Assembly (NCBI RefSeq): GCF_014384785.1 | Contig: NZ_JACRSU010000001.1 | Location: forward strand, 558,001-622,000 | Origin: Congzhengia minquanensis | Lineage (GTDB): Bacteria > Bacillota > Clostridia > UBA1381 > UBA9506 | Direction: 5' to 3' | DNA length: 64,000 nucleotides | Shown here: piece by piece, positions 26,637 to 34,617 of the stretch | How the letters are laid out: each line of letters opens with the position of its first letter | Position numbering within the stretch: the first letter of the stretch is position 1 | Translations under genes and position numbers: made by a program | Notes under the pieces: generated by a model | Told to the model about the DNA's origin: nothing | Seen by the model: the letters and a program-made list of their open reading frames with translations, nothing else | Database searches by the model: none

Positions 26637-27677
26637 TTAGCCCCAAAGCATAAATACGTCTTTAAATGCAATGAAAATTGAAAATGCAATTAACAAAACA
26701 AATCCCGCAAAGTGCACAATTGCCTCTTTTTCCACCGGCACCGGCTTTCTTCTCACCATTTCAATTAAAACAAACAAAATTCTTCCGCCGTCTAACGCCG
26801 GAATGGGGAACAGATTGAACACCCCCAAATTTATGGTGAGCAAAATGGTTAAGGCGAGCAGACTTTGAAAGCCCTCCCAACCGGTGGTGCGGGTTTCTTC
26901 CACCACATTTCCGATTTCCGACACAATGCCCACGGGCCCTGAAATCTGCGAGATCGGAATGTCGCCTTTTATCATGCTGATAAACGAGTCTATAATAACG
27001 CCGCTGTAAAATCCGGTTTTATACCAGGAGTTCCGAAGTGTTTGAAACAGCCCGTTCTGCTCTGTTTTTAATAAAATGCCGTAGCTTGATTTTCCATTGG
27101 AAGTTTCGGGTACAATAGAAACCGTTCTTTTTTCGCCGCCGTTTTTCACTTCCAGCTGAAGCTCTTTGTTTTCTCTGGAATTGTTGGACATTGCCCAGGA
27201 TAAATCTTCAATAATGTGCACCCGTTTGCCGTTTGCCCGCAGAATTACGTCGTTATCCTGTAAGCCCGCCGCTTCCGCCGCGCCGCCCTCTGTTACACTG
27301 TTAACCTTGGGAACAACCGTTTCCGCAGTGCCAATCGTTAAAGAAAAAATTAAAATAAAGCCCAGCAAAATATTCATAAACGCCCCGGCCACCAAAATGA
27401 TGAGCCGGATATATGGCTTTTTATTGTTTAAAGCCCGCTCGTCAGTCGTGTTTTCGTCCTCACCCTCCATGGCGCAAAATCCGCCGATGGGAATGAGCCG
27501 CACGGAATAGAGCGTTTCTCCCTTTTGTTTTCCAAACAGCTTTGGCCCCATGCCAATCGCAAATTCGTTCACTTTAACACCGGAGAGCTTTGCCGCAATG
27601 AAGTGTCCCAGCTCGTGAATGAAAACCAAAACTGCAAAAATTAAAATCGCTGCCAATGTTGTAAAAATGATGTTCAT
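26637..27677 (-). CDS. rseP: Site-2 intramembrane metalloprotease RseP/RasP
   Basis: This 346-residue membrane zinc protease cuts transmembrane segments of anti-sigma factors and signal-peptide remnants. HELGH lies in the first membrane helix (FAVLVFIHELGHFIAAKLSG), and the second metal site is in the late FNLFPIPALDGG. A single PDZ domain (about 115-195) sits between, and FCAMEGEDEN is the conserved cytosolic turn. The start is placed at the ATG at 27677 (MNIIFTTLA). The in-frame extension into dxr lacks homology and overlaps that gene. The dxr-rseP order is standard. Confidence 0.96.
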   Translation of the reverse strand: MNIIFTTLAAILIFAVLVFIHELGHFIAAKLSGVKVNEFAIGMGPKLFGKQKGETLYSVRLIPIGGFCAMEGEDENTTDERALNNKKPYIRLIILVAGAFMNILLGFILIFSLTIGTAETVVPKVNSVTEGGAAEAAGLQDNDVILRANGKRVHIIEDLSWAMSNNSRENKELQLEVKNGGEKRTVSIVPETSNGKSSYGILLKTEQNGLFQTLRNSWYKTGFYSGVIIDSFISMIKGDIPISQISGPVGIVSEIGNVVEETRTTGWEGFQSLLALTILLTINLGVFNLFPIPALDGGRILFVLIEMVRRKPVPVEKEAIVHFAGFVLLIAFSIFIAFKDVFMLWG

Positions 27678-27717
27678 TTGGTCTGCCTTTCTGCCATTTG
27701 TTTTTTTCCGAAAAAAT

Positions 27718-28884
27718 CTAATGTAGTGTATGCAGTTTCGCGCATACATATTCTCTGGCCCACTTGTCCGCCTCAAAAATTTGGGAAAGGGACGGCCGTT
27801 TCATGGTTTTATGGGCGCACATTGCCCCCTCCACTAAATCTGCAATATCCAAAAATCTGATTTTGCCGTTTAAAAACAACGCCACCGCCGCTTCGTTTGC
27901 GCCATTTAACACCGCGGGCATGGTGCCTCCCGTCTTGCCTGCTGAAATGGCCAGCGGCAGGCAACGAAACGTTTCGAAATCAGGCTTGTCAAAGGTCAGC
28001 GGCGTTTTGGTTAAGTCCGGCTCATTACCGTGCATAGAAAGCCGCTCAGGATAGGTAATCGCATACTGTATGGGAAGCTTCATATCCGGCGCGCCCAGCT
28101 GCGCAATCACTGCGTTGTCTGCAAACTCCACCATGGAATGAACAATGCTCTGCCGGTGCACGAAAACGTCGATTTTTTCAAACGGAACGCCAAATAGGTG
28201 TTTTGCCTCAATCACCTCAAGCCCCTTGTTCATCAGCGTGGCGCTGTCCACTGTTATTTTTGCACCCATGCTCCAGTTGGGGTGGCGCAGGGCTTCTTTT
28301 GCGGTGATTTGGGTCAGCTCGTCCTTCGTCTTTCCGAAAAACGGGCCGCCGGAGGCGGTAAGCAAAATTCGTTTTACTTCGCTGTCAAAATTATCCCGGT
28401 TTACCCGGGCGGCAAGACATTGGAAAACAGCGCTGTGTTCTGAATCTACCGGAATGATTTCGGCGCCGGTTTGTCCTGCCCGCTCCATCACCATATCTCC
28501 CGCAGTTACCAGTGTTTCCTTGTTGGCAAGGCCAATGCGTTTTTTCGCCTCCACCGCAGCAAGGGTGGGGGCAAGGCCTGCAATGCCCACAATGCCAGTG
28601 ATCACCGTGTCCGCTTCCGGGTGAGCGGCAATTTCTTCAAGGCCCGCTGTTCCGGCCAAAATTTTTGTGCCAATGTCCGCTGTTTTTATTTTCAGCTCCG
28701 CAGCCTTTTCCTCGTTTGTTACGCAGGCAAACTGCGGGCGGAATTTTCTGATTTGTGTTTCTAAAACTGCAATGTTGGAATGTGCGGATAGCGCAAAAGC
28801 ACGAAATCCCCTGTTTGCCTCAATTACTTCAAGGGACTGCGTGCCAATAGAGCCTGTTGCGCCCAGTATTACAATGTTTTTCAA
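27718..28884 (-). CDS. dxr: 1-deoxy-D-xylulose 5-phosphate reductoisomerase
   Basis: It converts DXP to 2-C-methyl-D-erythritol 4-phosphate with NADPH, the first committed step of the MEP isoprenoid route. The 388-residue protein has the nucleotide-binding ILGATGSIGTQSLEVI, the metal-binding PVDSEHSA (about 146-153), MGAKITVDSATLMNKGLEVIEA, and VHRQSIVHSMVE. The start is TTG at 28884, six nt after AAAGGAG. It supplies isoprenoid precursors to UppS and MiaA, both in the same operon. Confidence 0.98.
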   Translation of the reverse strand: MKNIVILGATGSIGTQSLEVIEANRGFRAFALSAHSNIAVLETQIRKFRPQFACVTNEEKAAELKIKTADIGTKILAGTAGLEEIAAHPEADTVITGIVGIAGLAPTLAAVEAKKRIGLANKETLVTAGDMVMERAGQTGAEIIPVDSEHSAVFQCLAARVNRDNFDSEVKRILLTASGGPFFGKTKDELTQITAKEALRHPNWSMGAKITVDSATLMNKGLEVIEAKHLFGVPFEKIDVFVHRQSIVHSMVEFADNAVIAQLGAPDMKLPIQYAITYPERLSMHGNEPDLTKTPLTFDKPDFETFRCLPLAISAGKTGGTMPAVLNGANEAAVALFLNGKIRFLDIADLVEGAMCAHKTMKRPSLSQIFEADKWAREYVCAKLHTLH

Positions 28885-28897
28885 TTTGTTCTCCTTT

Positions 28898-29722
28898 TCA
28901 TATTACTGGAAAGTATGTAATAAAATAATACACAACCGGAGTGACGAAAATTAAACTGTCAATCCGGTCTACCAAGCCGCCGTGGCCGGGAATGAGTTTT
29001 CCAAAGTCCTTTGCTTTATACGCCCGTTTCATTACCGATGCAGAAAGGTCGCCGAACTGGGCCACTACACCGCAAATTAAGGCCAGCAGCAAAAGTCTCG
29101 GAAAATGTACATTAAAATCTAACATCCATAAAATAACGCCGTAAATGGTAAATGAAACCACAGCGCCAACCACAGCCCCAATTGCTCCCTCAACGGTTTT
29201 GTTTGGGCTAACTGCCTCAATTAGCTTGTGCTCGCCAAACAGATTGCCGGCAAAATATGCCGAAGTGTCGGGTAAAAACGCGCCGATAAAAGCTAAAAAC
29301 ACAAGGGCAAGTCCGTTTTCCATGTGCCGAATGAACGACAGATGGATTAAAAACACCACCGAATAGAGCACCAAAAACAGCGAGGCGCACACGTCGTTAA
29401 AGTTAATTTCTCTGTGGTCCACCACGGAAAAAATCAACAGCGTCATCACAAAGAAAATGGTAATCATATAAATTACCTGGTTGCCTGTGTCCATGCGGAG
29501 GAAACCGGAGAGCATATAAAGCCCTGCGAAAATATAATCAATAATGACGATGGAAAGCTTTGTTTCCTGTTTAAACGTCACCATAATCTCATGAAGAACA
29601 ACAAAACAGGCGGCACTGACCGCCAGCGTAAATACCCATTCCGGGGCAAAGGTTACAATCAGCAAAACAACTACCAAAATTGCCGCGCTGACCAGCCTCG
29701 TTTTCAGTTTTGACCAAGCCAA
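28898..29722 (-). CDS. cdsA: Phosphatidate cytidylyltransferase (CDP-diglyceride synthase)
   Basis: It makes CDP-diacylglycerol from phosphatidic acid and CTP for phospholipid synthesis. The 274-residue membrane protein has about eight helices and the C-terminal family signature SVMKRAYKAKDFGKLIPGHG continuing GLVDRID (about 225-251). The start is taken as the TTG at 29722 (LAWSKLKTRL), seven nt after GGGG. An in-frame extension to 29857 lies inside uppS and is rejected. It stands 11 nt after uppS in the conserved frr-uppS-cdsA-dxr order. Confidence 0.95.
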   Translation of the reverse strand: MAWSKLKTRLVSAAILVVVLLIVTFAPEWVFTLAVSAACFVVLHEIMVTFKQETKLSIVIIDYIFAGLYMLSGFLRMDTGNQVIYMITIFFVMTLLIFSVVDHREINFNDVCASLFLVLYSVVFLIHLSFIRHMENGLALVFLAFIGAFLPDTSAYFAGNLFGEHKLIEAVSPNKTVEGAIGAVVGAVVSFTIYGVILWMLDFNVHFPRLLLLALICGVVAQFGDLSASVMKRAYKAKDFGKLIPGHGGLVDRIDSLIFVTPVVYYFITYFPVI

Positions 29723-29733
29723 AAAATCACCCC

Positions 29734-30492
29734 TTAAATTCCGCCAAACCGTCTGTTCCGGTTTTGATAGTCTAAAATTGCCTGTGTAAAATCCTTTTCC
29801 GAAAAGTCGGGCCAGTTGATGTTGGAAAACCAGAATTCGCTGTAGGCCGACTGCCACAAAAGAAAGTTGCTTAAGCGAAATTCCCCGCTGGGGCGGATAA
29901 TTAAGTCCACATCGGGGATTTCCGTATATAAATTTTCTGAAATTGTCTGTTCCGTAACACCGCCTGGGTCAAGCTGCCCCGCGGCGGCTTTTTGACAAAT
30001 GGTTCTTACAGCCTTTGTTATTTCCTGCTGACCGCCATAGTTAATTGCCAGATATAAAATGGTTTTGTCCCGCCCGGCGGACTCCTCCTCTGCAATTTCC
30101 ATCTGCTCTTTAATTTCATCGGTTAACACGCTTCTGTCGCCAATGAATTTCAGCCGCACCTGGTTGCCCTCTAAGAGCTTTTTGTCTTTTAAATAATCCA
30201 ACAAAAGGTCCATTAGCGCGTCAATCTCCGCCTTGGGCCGTTTCCAGTTTTCTGTCGAAAAAGCATAAGCCGTGATATAGCGAATTCCCATATCGCTTGC
30301 AAACTCGGTTATTTTTTTTAAGGTTGCCGCCCCGGCCCTGTGCCCGGCGCTTCGAGGCAGGCCGCGACTCTTTGCCCACCTGCCGTTGCCGTCCATAATA
30401 ATACCCACATGACGGGGGAGGTTTTCTTGGTCAACCTCGTTAATAAACGCCGCCTGTTTTTTTCGTTTTAAAAACTTAAAAATGAAAACCAC
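29734..30492 (-). CDS. uppS: Isoprenyl transferase (undecaprenyl diphosphate synthase)
   Basis: It elongates farnesyl diphosphate with IPP to undecaprenyl diphosphate, the lipid carrier for peptidoglycan and other wall polymers. The 252-residue protein has the catalytic IIMDGNGRWAKSRGLPR, HRAGAATLKKI, ITAYAFSTENWKRP, and the C-terminal DVDLIIRPSGEFRLSNFLLWQ and EFWFSNINWPDF. The listed start is GTG at 30492. A GGCGGGG run abuts it, so the true start may lie a few codons later. The catalytic part begins only at about residue 27, so this does not affect function. Confidence 0.96.
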   Translation of the reverse strand: MVFIFKFLKRKKQAAFINEVDQENLPRHVGIIMDGNGRWAKSRGLPRSAGHRAGAATLKKITEFASDMGIRYITAYAFSTENWKRPKAEIDALMDLLLDYLKDKKLLEGNQVRLKFIGDRSVLTDEIKEQMEIAEEESAGRDKTILYLAINYGGQQEITKAVRTICQKAAAGQLDPGGVTEQTISENLYTEIPDVDLIIRPSGEFRLSNFLLWQSAYSEFWFSNINWPDFSEKDFTQAILDYQNRNRRFGGI

Positions 30493-30513
30493 CCCGCCAA
30501 TGAATTTTTACAC

Positions 30514-31059
30514 TTAAATTTCCATGATTTCTTTCGATTTGCCGTCTGCCAAACCGTCGATATCTTTAATATATTGGTCTGTCACCTTCTGAATGCCGTT
30601 TTCTGCATCCTTTAAATCGTCCTCGGTGATTTCGCCGTTTTTCTTCTGTGCCTTATACGCGTCGATTGCGTCCCTGCGGATTCCACGGATAACCACCTTA
30701 GCCTCCTCCGCACGCTTGGAAACAGATTTCACCAGCTCTTTTCTTCTCTCCTCTGTGGGTGCAGGGAAATTTAAGCGGATGGCCTTTCCGTCGTTGTTAG
30801 GAGTAAGTCCTAAGTCAGAGGCCAGAATTGCCTTTTCAACGTCGTGGAGAATGCTGGCGTCCCAGGGCTGAATCATCAGCATTCTGGGGTCGGGGATAGA
30901 AATGGTTCCCACCTGTGCCACCGGTGTAGCCGTGCCGTAATAGTCTACCATCACCTTATCTAAAATTGCAGGATTTGCCCTGCCTGCGCGGATACCCGCA
31001 AAATCGCTTTCCATTGCGGCAACCGCTTTATCCATTTTTTGTTTTACATCTTCGTACAT
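30514..31059 (-). CDS. frr: Ribosome recycling factor
   Basis: With EF-G it splits post-termination ribosomes. The 181-residue length is close to the family standard of 185. Motifs are MESDFAGIRAGRANPAILDKV, the loop GTISIPDPRMLMIQPWD, and LTPNNDGKAIRLNFPAPTEERRKELV. It follows pyrH by 31 nt, the nearly universal pyrH-frr order. Confidence 0.98.
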   Translation of the reverse strand: MYEDVKQKMDKAVAAMESDFAGIRAGRANPAILDKVMVDYYGTATPVAQVGTISIPDPRMLMIQPWDASILHDVEKAILASDLGLTPNNDGKAIRLNFPAPTEERRKELVKSVSKRAEEAKVVIRGIRRDAIDAYKAQKKNGEITEDDLKDAENGIQKVTDQYIKDIDGLADGKSKEIMEI

Positions 31060-31090
31060 ATGAATCGTTCCGTCCTTTCCGTATTTTCCT

Positions 31091-31813
31091 TTATTTTACT
31101 TCATCATCGTTTGAAACAATGGTACCCATATTTTCACCGCAGAGCACTTTAATAATGTTCTCCGGCTGAGCAATTCCGAACACCAAAATTGGAATGTCGT
31201 TGTCCATGCAAAGGGAGGTTGCGGTGGTGTCCATCACCTTTAAGCCCCTGTGAATAACTTCTTTATATGAAAGCTTTGAAAACCTTTTGGCGTTGGGATT
31301 TTGAGCCGGGTCGCTGTCGTAAACCGCGTCGACGTTTTTGGCAAGCAAAATTGCCTCCGCATCAATTTCCGCAGCCCGGAGAGCAGCCGCCGTATCGGTT
31401 GAAAAGAAAGGATTTCCCGTTCCGCAGCCGAAAATAACCACCTTGCCCGAGGTTAAGTGGCTCATGGCCTTGCCGCGGATGTAGGGTTCTGCAATCTGGC
31501 GCATTTCAATGGCTGTTTGCACCCTGGTGGGAACGCCGGCAGCCTCAAGCGCGCTTTGCAGCGCCAAAGAGTTCATCACTGTGGCAAGCATGCCCATGTG
31601 ATCGGCCCGGGTTCTGTTCATGTCCTCGCTGGTGCGCCCCCGCCAAAAGTTGCCGCCGCCGACAACAATGGCAATTTCAACCCCCGCTTCCCTGCACTGC
31701 TTTACCACAGCAGCAATGGAAGCAAGTGTGTCGGTGTCCAGCCCGGTTCCCTTGCCGCCGGACAGCGCCTCGCCGCTCACCTTTAGAAGAATTCGTTTGT
31801 ATTTTGGGTTCAT
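31091..31813 (-). CDS. pyrH: UMP kinase
   Basis: It phosphorylates UMP to UDP. The 240-residue hexameric amino-acid-kinase-fold enzyme has [57 protein letters not shown] and the C-terminal [10 protein letters not shown]. The ATG at 31813 follows GGAGG. A longer in-frame start at 31846 lacks a ribosome site. rpsB and tsf, usually upstream, are absent. pyrH instead has its own promoter and heads the long operon down to mfd. Confidence 0.97.
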   Translation of the reverse strand: MNPKYKRILLKVSGEALSGGKGTGLDTDTLASIAAVVKQCREAGVEIAIVVGGGNFWRGRTSEDMNRTRADHMGMLATVMNSLALQSALEAAGVPTRVQTAIEMRQIAEPYIRGKAMSHLTSGKVVIFGCGTGNPFFSTDTAAALRAAEIDAEAILLAKNVDAVYDSDPAQNPNAKRFSKLSYKEVIHRGLKVMDTTATSLCMDNDIPILVFGIAQPENIIKVLCGENMGTIVSNDDEVK

Positions 31814-31860
31814 TTTGTTCCTCCGTGTATTCACTAAATTTTGCAAAATCTACCTTTTTC

Positions 31861-31889
31861 ATTATATCTGTTTTTTGTGCAATATTCAA
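31861..31889 (-). promoter_or_regulatory. Sigma-A promoter of the pyrH-mfd operon
   Basis: On the minus strand TTGAAT (31889-31884), a 17-nt spacer and perfect TATAAT (31866-31861). The leader to the pyrH ATG is about 40 nt. This is the only good promoter seen upstream of the run. Confidence 0.7.
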
Positions 31890-31966
31890 GTAAAATTTCT
31901 AAGTTTTTTCGGTTAAATTGTGCTTAGGTTAACATAACGCACATATATTGTTTCCTTGTCATAAAG

Positions 31967-32083
31967 TTATCCACATTATCAACAGGGTTATTAACACTTT
32001 TTTAATATTATCTCCAGATATTCACTGGTTTTTCCTGTCTATACACCGAATTATACCTTTTTAACAGGTAAAATTGTGGAAAA
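31967..32083. promoter_or_regulatory. DnaA-box-like cluster in AT-rich intergenic DNA
   Basis: A perfect consensus DnaA box TTATCCACA (31967-31975) is followed without gap by TTATCAACA (31976-31984), then TTATTAACA (31988-31996). A reverse-oriented TGTGGAAAA (32075-32083) has one mismatch. All lie in the 291-bp region between pyrH and the fumarase gene. Function is inferred; see findings. Confidence 0.5.
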
Positions 32084-32104
32084 GTCAGGTTTACATAACG
32101 TAAA

Positions 32105-32947
32105 TCACAGCACAATGGACTTATGACGCGTTACGTGGCAGTTAATATTCACCGCACAGGGAAGGCCGGCAATGTGGGTTGGATAGGTTAAAATCTTAAC
32201 GCCCAATGCCGTGTTTGTGCCGCCAAAGCCCTGCACGCCGATTTCCAATGCGTTTATTTTTTCTAAAAGCTCCTGCTCCAGACTCGCATAAAACGGGTTT
32301 TCGTTTGGCTTGTCAAGCTCAACTAACAACGCACGCTTTGCCAAAAGCGTACTCATTTCCATAGTTCCGCCAATTCCGACGCCCACCACAATGGGCGGAC
32401 AGGGATTTGCACCGGCGTTTTTTACGGTTTCCAGCACAAAATCCTTCACGCCGGCAAGGCCGTCTGCCGGCTTTAACAGTTTCAGCGCCCCCATGTTTTC
32501 GCTTCCAAAGCCCTTAGGCGCCACGGTAATTTTCAGCTTATCGCCGGGAACAATGTCGTAATGAATTACCGCTGGAGTGTTGTCGCCGGAGTTTTTGCGC
32601 TCTATGGGGTCTGTCACCACAGATTTTCTTAAAAACCCTTCGGTATAGCCCTGCGCCACGCCTTCGTTCACCGCATCTTTCAGCAACCCGCCGTCAACAT
32701 GCACATCCTGGCCAATATCTAAAAACACCACGGCCATTCCGGTGTCCTGGCAGACTGGAATTTTTTCGGCCTCTGCCACGCGCATATTCTCCTCCAGCTT
32801 TTCTAAAATCACTTTTGCCGTTTCAGACTGCTCCTGCTCTCTGGCAGTGCAAATGGCATTTTTAATGTCATTTCCTAAATAGATGTTTGCTTCAATGCAG
32901 AGATTTTTCACAGTCTCTGTAATTTCTTTGGTATGTATGGTACGCAT
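32105..32947 (-). CDS. fumA: Class I fumarase/tartrate dehydratase alpha subunit
   Basis: This is the 280-residue alpha half of a two-subunit [4Fe-4S] hydro-lyase that interconverts fumarate and malate (or dehydrates L-tartrate). Cluster-cysteine regions are KIPVCQDTGM, GANPCPPIVVGVGIGG and the C-terminal LPCAVNINCHVTRH. GKxGF-type contacts show as APKGFGSENMG. GGAGG precedes the ATG. The beta subunit that normally follows is missing here; the next DNA is the DnaA-box region. It lies 2 nt after the gtrA-like gene, an unusual operon partner. Substrate choice between fumarate and tartrate is not decided by sequence. Confidence 0.9.
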   Translation of the reverse strand: MRTIHTKEITETVKNLCIEANIYLGNDIKNAICTAREQEQSETAKVILEKLEENMRVAEAEKIPVCQDTGMAVVFLDIGQDVHVDGGLLKDAVNEGVAQGYTEGFLRKSVVTDPIERKNSGDNTPAVIHYDIVPGDKLKITVAPKGFGSENMGALKLLKPADGLAGVKDFVLETVKNAGANPCPPIVVGVGIGGTMEMSTLLAKRALLVELDKPNENPFYASLEQELLEKINALEIGVQGFGGTNTALGVKILTYPTHIAGLPCAVNINCHVTRHKSIVL

Positions 32948-32949
32948 GG

Positions 32950-33435
32950 TTACGCCTCCGTTTCTGTTTGCCGGCCGCCCCGGAACACCCAGAACTTGTT
33001 GCCGAAAAAGTTAATCATTAACGAAAAACACGAAGCCGCCGCCTTGCACAGCAGAATGGCGATGTCCCCTTCTGCCGCAAAGGCCGAGCCTGCAGCGCGC
33101 AGCGCGGCGTTTACAAGGTTTTCCAAATGCCAAATGTCGTAAAATAGATGGGTGAGCAAAATCACCGAGAACATGGCAAGCAAATTTATGGTTAAGAATT
33201 TTACAATTTCGCCGAAATTTCCCCGTCCGCTTTGCCCAAAGGTCCAGTAGCGGTTAATTAAATAGCTTCCGCACATGGCGACAGACGTGGAAAACACCTG
33301 CGCAATGCTTTTGTGCAGGTTTACAAAAGAGATGAACACAAAGAACAGCCCATAGTCCACCAGCGTGTTAAAAAAACCCACCACACAAAACCGCACGGCT
33401 TGTTTCACGCCCTGTTTATTGATTTGTTTCCCCAT
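32950..33435 (-). CDS. GtrA family membrane protein
   Basis: This 161-residue protein has four membrane helices and GtrA hallmarks: QAVRFCVVGFFNTLVDYGLFF at the start, YLINRYWTFG in the middle, and the late INFFGNKFWVFR. GtrA proteins are thought to move or position polyprenyl-phosphate-linked sugars. It overlaps the glycosyltransferase gene by 20 nt, the common GtrB-GtrA partnership for making and flipping an undecaprenyl-phosphate sugar. Confidence 0.9.
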   Translation of the reverse strand: MGKQINKQGVKQAVRFCVVGFFNTLVDYGLFFVFISFVNLHKSIAQVFSTSVAMCGSYLINRYWTFGQSGRGNFGEIVKFLTINLLAMFSVILLTHLFYDIWHLENLVNAALRAAGSAFAAEGDIAILLCKAAASCFSLMINFFGNKFWVFRGGRQTETEA

Positions 33436-34387
33436 TTTTCAATTCGTCCTTTCGGGGTTGAAAGCCCGTTTTTTCTTTAATAATATACAGCGGCCGATTT
33501 TTCACCTCGTCGTAAATCCTTCCGATATATTCCCCGATAATGCCCAGCATAATCAGAACCACGCCGTTGAAAAAAAGCGACACACAGAGGATTGACGCCC
33601 AGCCGGAAACGGTTGTTTGTGTAAACAGTTTTAAATAAATTGTTATAAACAGATAAACAAAGCTTGCCATGGACAGAAATAAACCCACATATCCGGCCAG
33701 CTTCAGCGGTTTTTTGGAAAAGGACGTAGTTGCGTCCACCGCAAAATTCATCATTTTTTTTAACGGATATTTCGTTTCACCTGCAAACCGTTCGTCCCGC
33801 ACGTAGCGCACGCCGGTTTGACGAAAGCCAGCAAAGCTCACCAGTCCCCGAACATATCTGTTTTTCTCTGTGAGGGAGGAAAGCACGTCGCACACCTTGC
33901 GGTCAATTAAGCGGAAGTCGCCGGTGTCCACGGGAATGTCCACGTCGGTCTGGGCGGACAAAAAACGGTAAAACAGCTTTGCCGTGGCCTTTTTAAAAAC
34001 GCTTTCACCCTTTCGTTTTTCCCGCTGGCCGTAAACCACATCGTAGCCCTCTTTCCACTTTTTTACCATTTCTATAATAACTTCGGGCGGGTCTTGAAGG
34101 TCTGCGTCGATAATGATTACCGCCTGTCCGGAGGACAAATCCATGCCCGCGCTGATAGCGGCCTGGTGGCCGAAATTGCGTGAAAAGGAAACGAGGCGCA
34201 CATGGCTGTCTTGCCTGCAAATATTGGATATAATAGCGTTTGTTTGATCGCGGCTTCCATCGTCCACAAATATGAGCTCATACGCATCGCGGAGGGAAGC
34301 CATCACCTTGGTCAGCCGCACATAGCACTCTTGCGCCACCGCTTCTTCATTATAAACCGGAACAACCACAGAATAGCGCACCGACAT
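33416..34387 (-). CDS. Family 2 glycosyltransferase, GtrB/DPM1-like
   Basis: This 323-residue membrane-associated transferase probably links a sugar from a nucleotide donor to undecaprenyl phosphate. The GT-A domain has YSVVVPVYNEE, LIFVDDGSRDQT, the DxD-type IDADLQDPPE and DTGDFRLIDRKV. Two C-terminal helices (about 232-252 and 266-290) and the IGEYIGRIYDEVKNRP signature define the GtrB/YkcC group. A strong AGGAGGG and a sigma-A promoter precede it. It heads the operon with gtrA and the fumarase alpha gene. The sugar is unknown. Confidence 0.92.
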   Translation of the reverse strand: MSVRYSVVVPVYNEEAVAQECYVRLTKVMASLRDAYELIFVDDGSRDQTNAIISNICRQDSHVRLVSFSRNFGHQAAISAGMDLSSGQAVIIIDADLQDPPEVIIEMVKKWKEGYDVVYGQREKRKGESVFKKATAKLFYRFLSAQTDVDIPVDTGDFRLIDRKVCDVLSSLTEKNRYVRGLVSFAGFRQTGVRYVRDERFAGETKYPLKKMMNFAVDATTSFSKKPLKLAGYVGLFLSMASFVYLFITIYLKLFTQTTVSGWASILCVSLFFNGVVLIMLGIIGEYIGRIYDEVKNRPLYIIKEKTGFQPRKDELKNGETNQ

Positions 34388-34420
34388 GCAAAACCCTCCT
34401 AAAAAATAAAACTTAAAAAT

Positions 34421-34449
34421 AGTATATCATAAACCCGGCCCGTTTTCAA
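34421..34449 (-). promoter_or_regulatory. Sigma-A promoter of the glycosyltransferase operon
   Basis: On the minus strand TTGAAA (34449-34444), 17-nt spacer, TATACT (34426-34421). Confidence 0.65.
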
Positions 34450-34469
34450 TGGTTTTTGTTTGCAGAAAG

Positions 34470-34495
34470 TGTCGCAAATTTTTTTTTGTTCGACA
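34470..34495 (+). promoter_or_regulatory. Spo0A-box-like sites upstream of spoIIGA
   Basis: TGTCGCA (34470-34476) has one mismatch to the 0A-box core TGTCGAA. TTCGACA (34489-34495) is its exact reverse complement. Both lie just upstream of the spoIIGA -35, as expected for Spo0A-P activation of spoIIG. Confidence 0.6.
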
Positions 34496-34502
34496 GCACA
34501 AA

Positions 34503-34535
34503 ATGACAATTTAACCGCGGACAGGGGAGTATAAT
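34503..34535 (+). promoter_or_regulatory. spoIIG-type promoter with long spacer
   Basis: ATGACA (34503-34508) and perfect TATAAT (34530-34535) are separated by 21 nt, near the unusual 22-nt spacing known for the Spo0A-dependent sigma-A spoIIG promoter of Bacillus subtilis. Confidence 0.55.
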
Positions 34536-34557
34536 TAATTTTAGAGCATTTCATCTG

Positions 34558-34605
34558 CGGCCCCCGCCGCCTGCAAATGGGGCCGTGCATACCAAACGCA
34601 GGCGG
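34558..34605 (+). other. Alternative hairpins in the spoIIGA leader
   Basis: CGGCCCC (34558-34564) can pair with GGGGCCG (34579-34585), and CCGCCTGC (34567-34574) with GCAGGCGG (34598-34605). The two stems interleave, so they are mutually exclusive or form a pseudoknot. The second ends just before the AAAGGA ribosome site. Confidence 0.4.
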
Positions 34606-34617
34606 GAAAGGAAAAAG

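Noticed and set aside
31850..32104. Chromosomal origin of replication at the DnaA-box cluster
   Set aside because: dnaA, dnaN and recF are not nearby, and genes to the right are of mixed orientation. Kept only as a regulatory or titration candidate.
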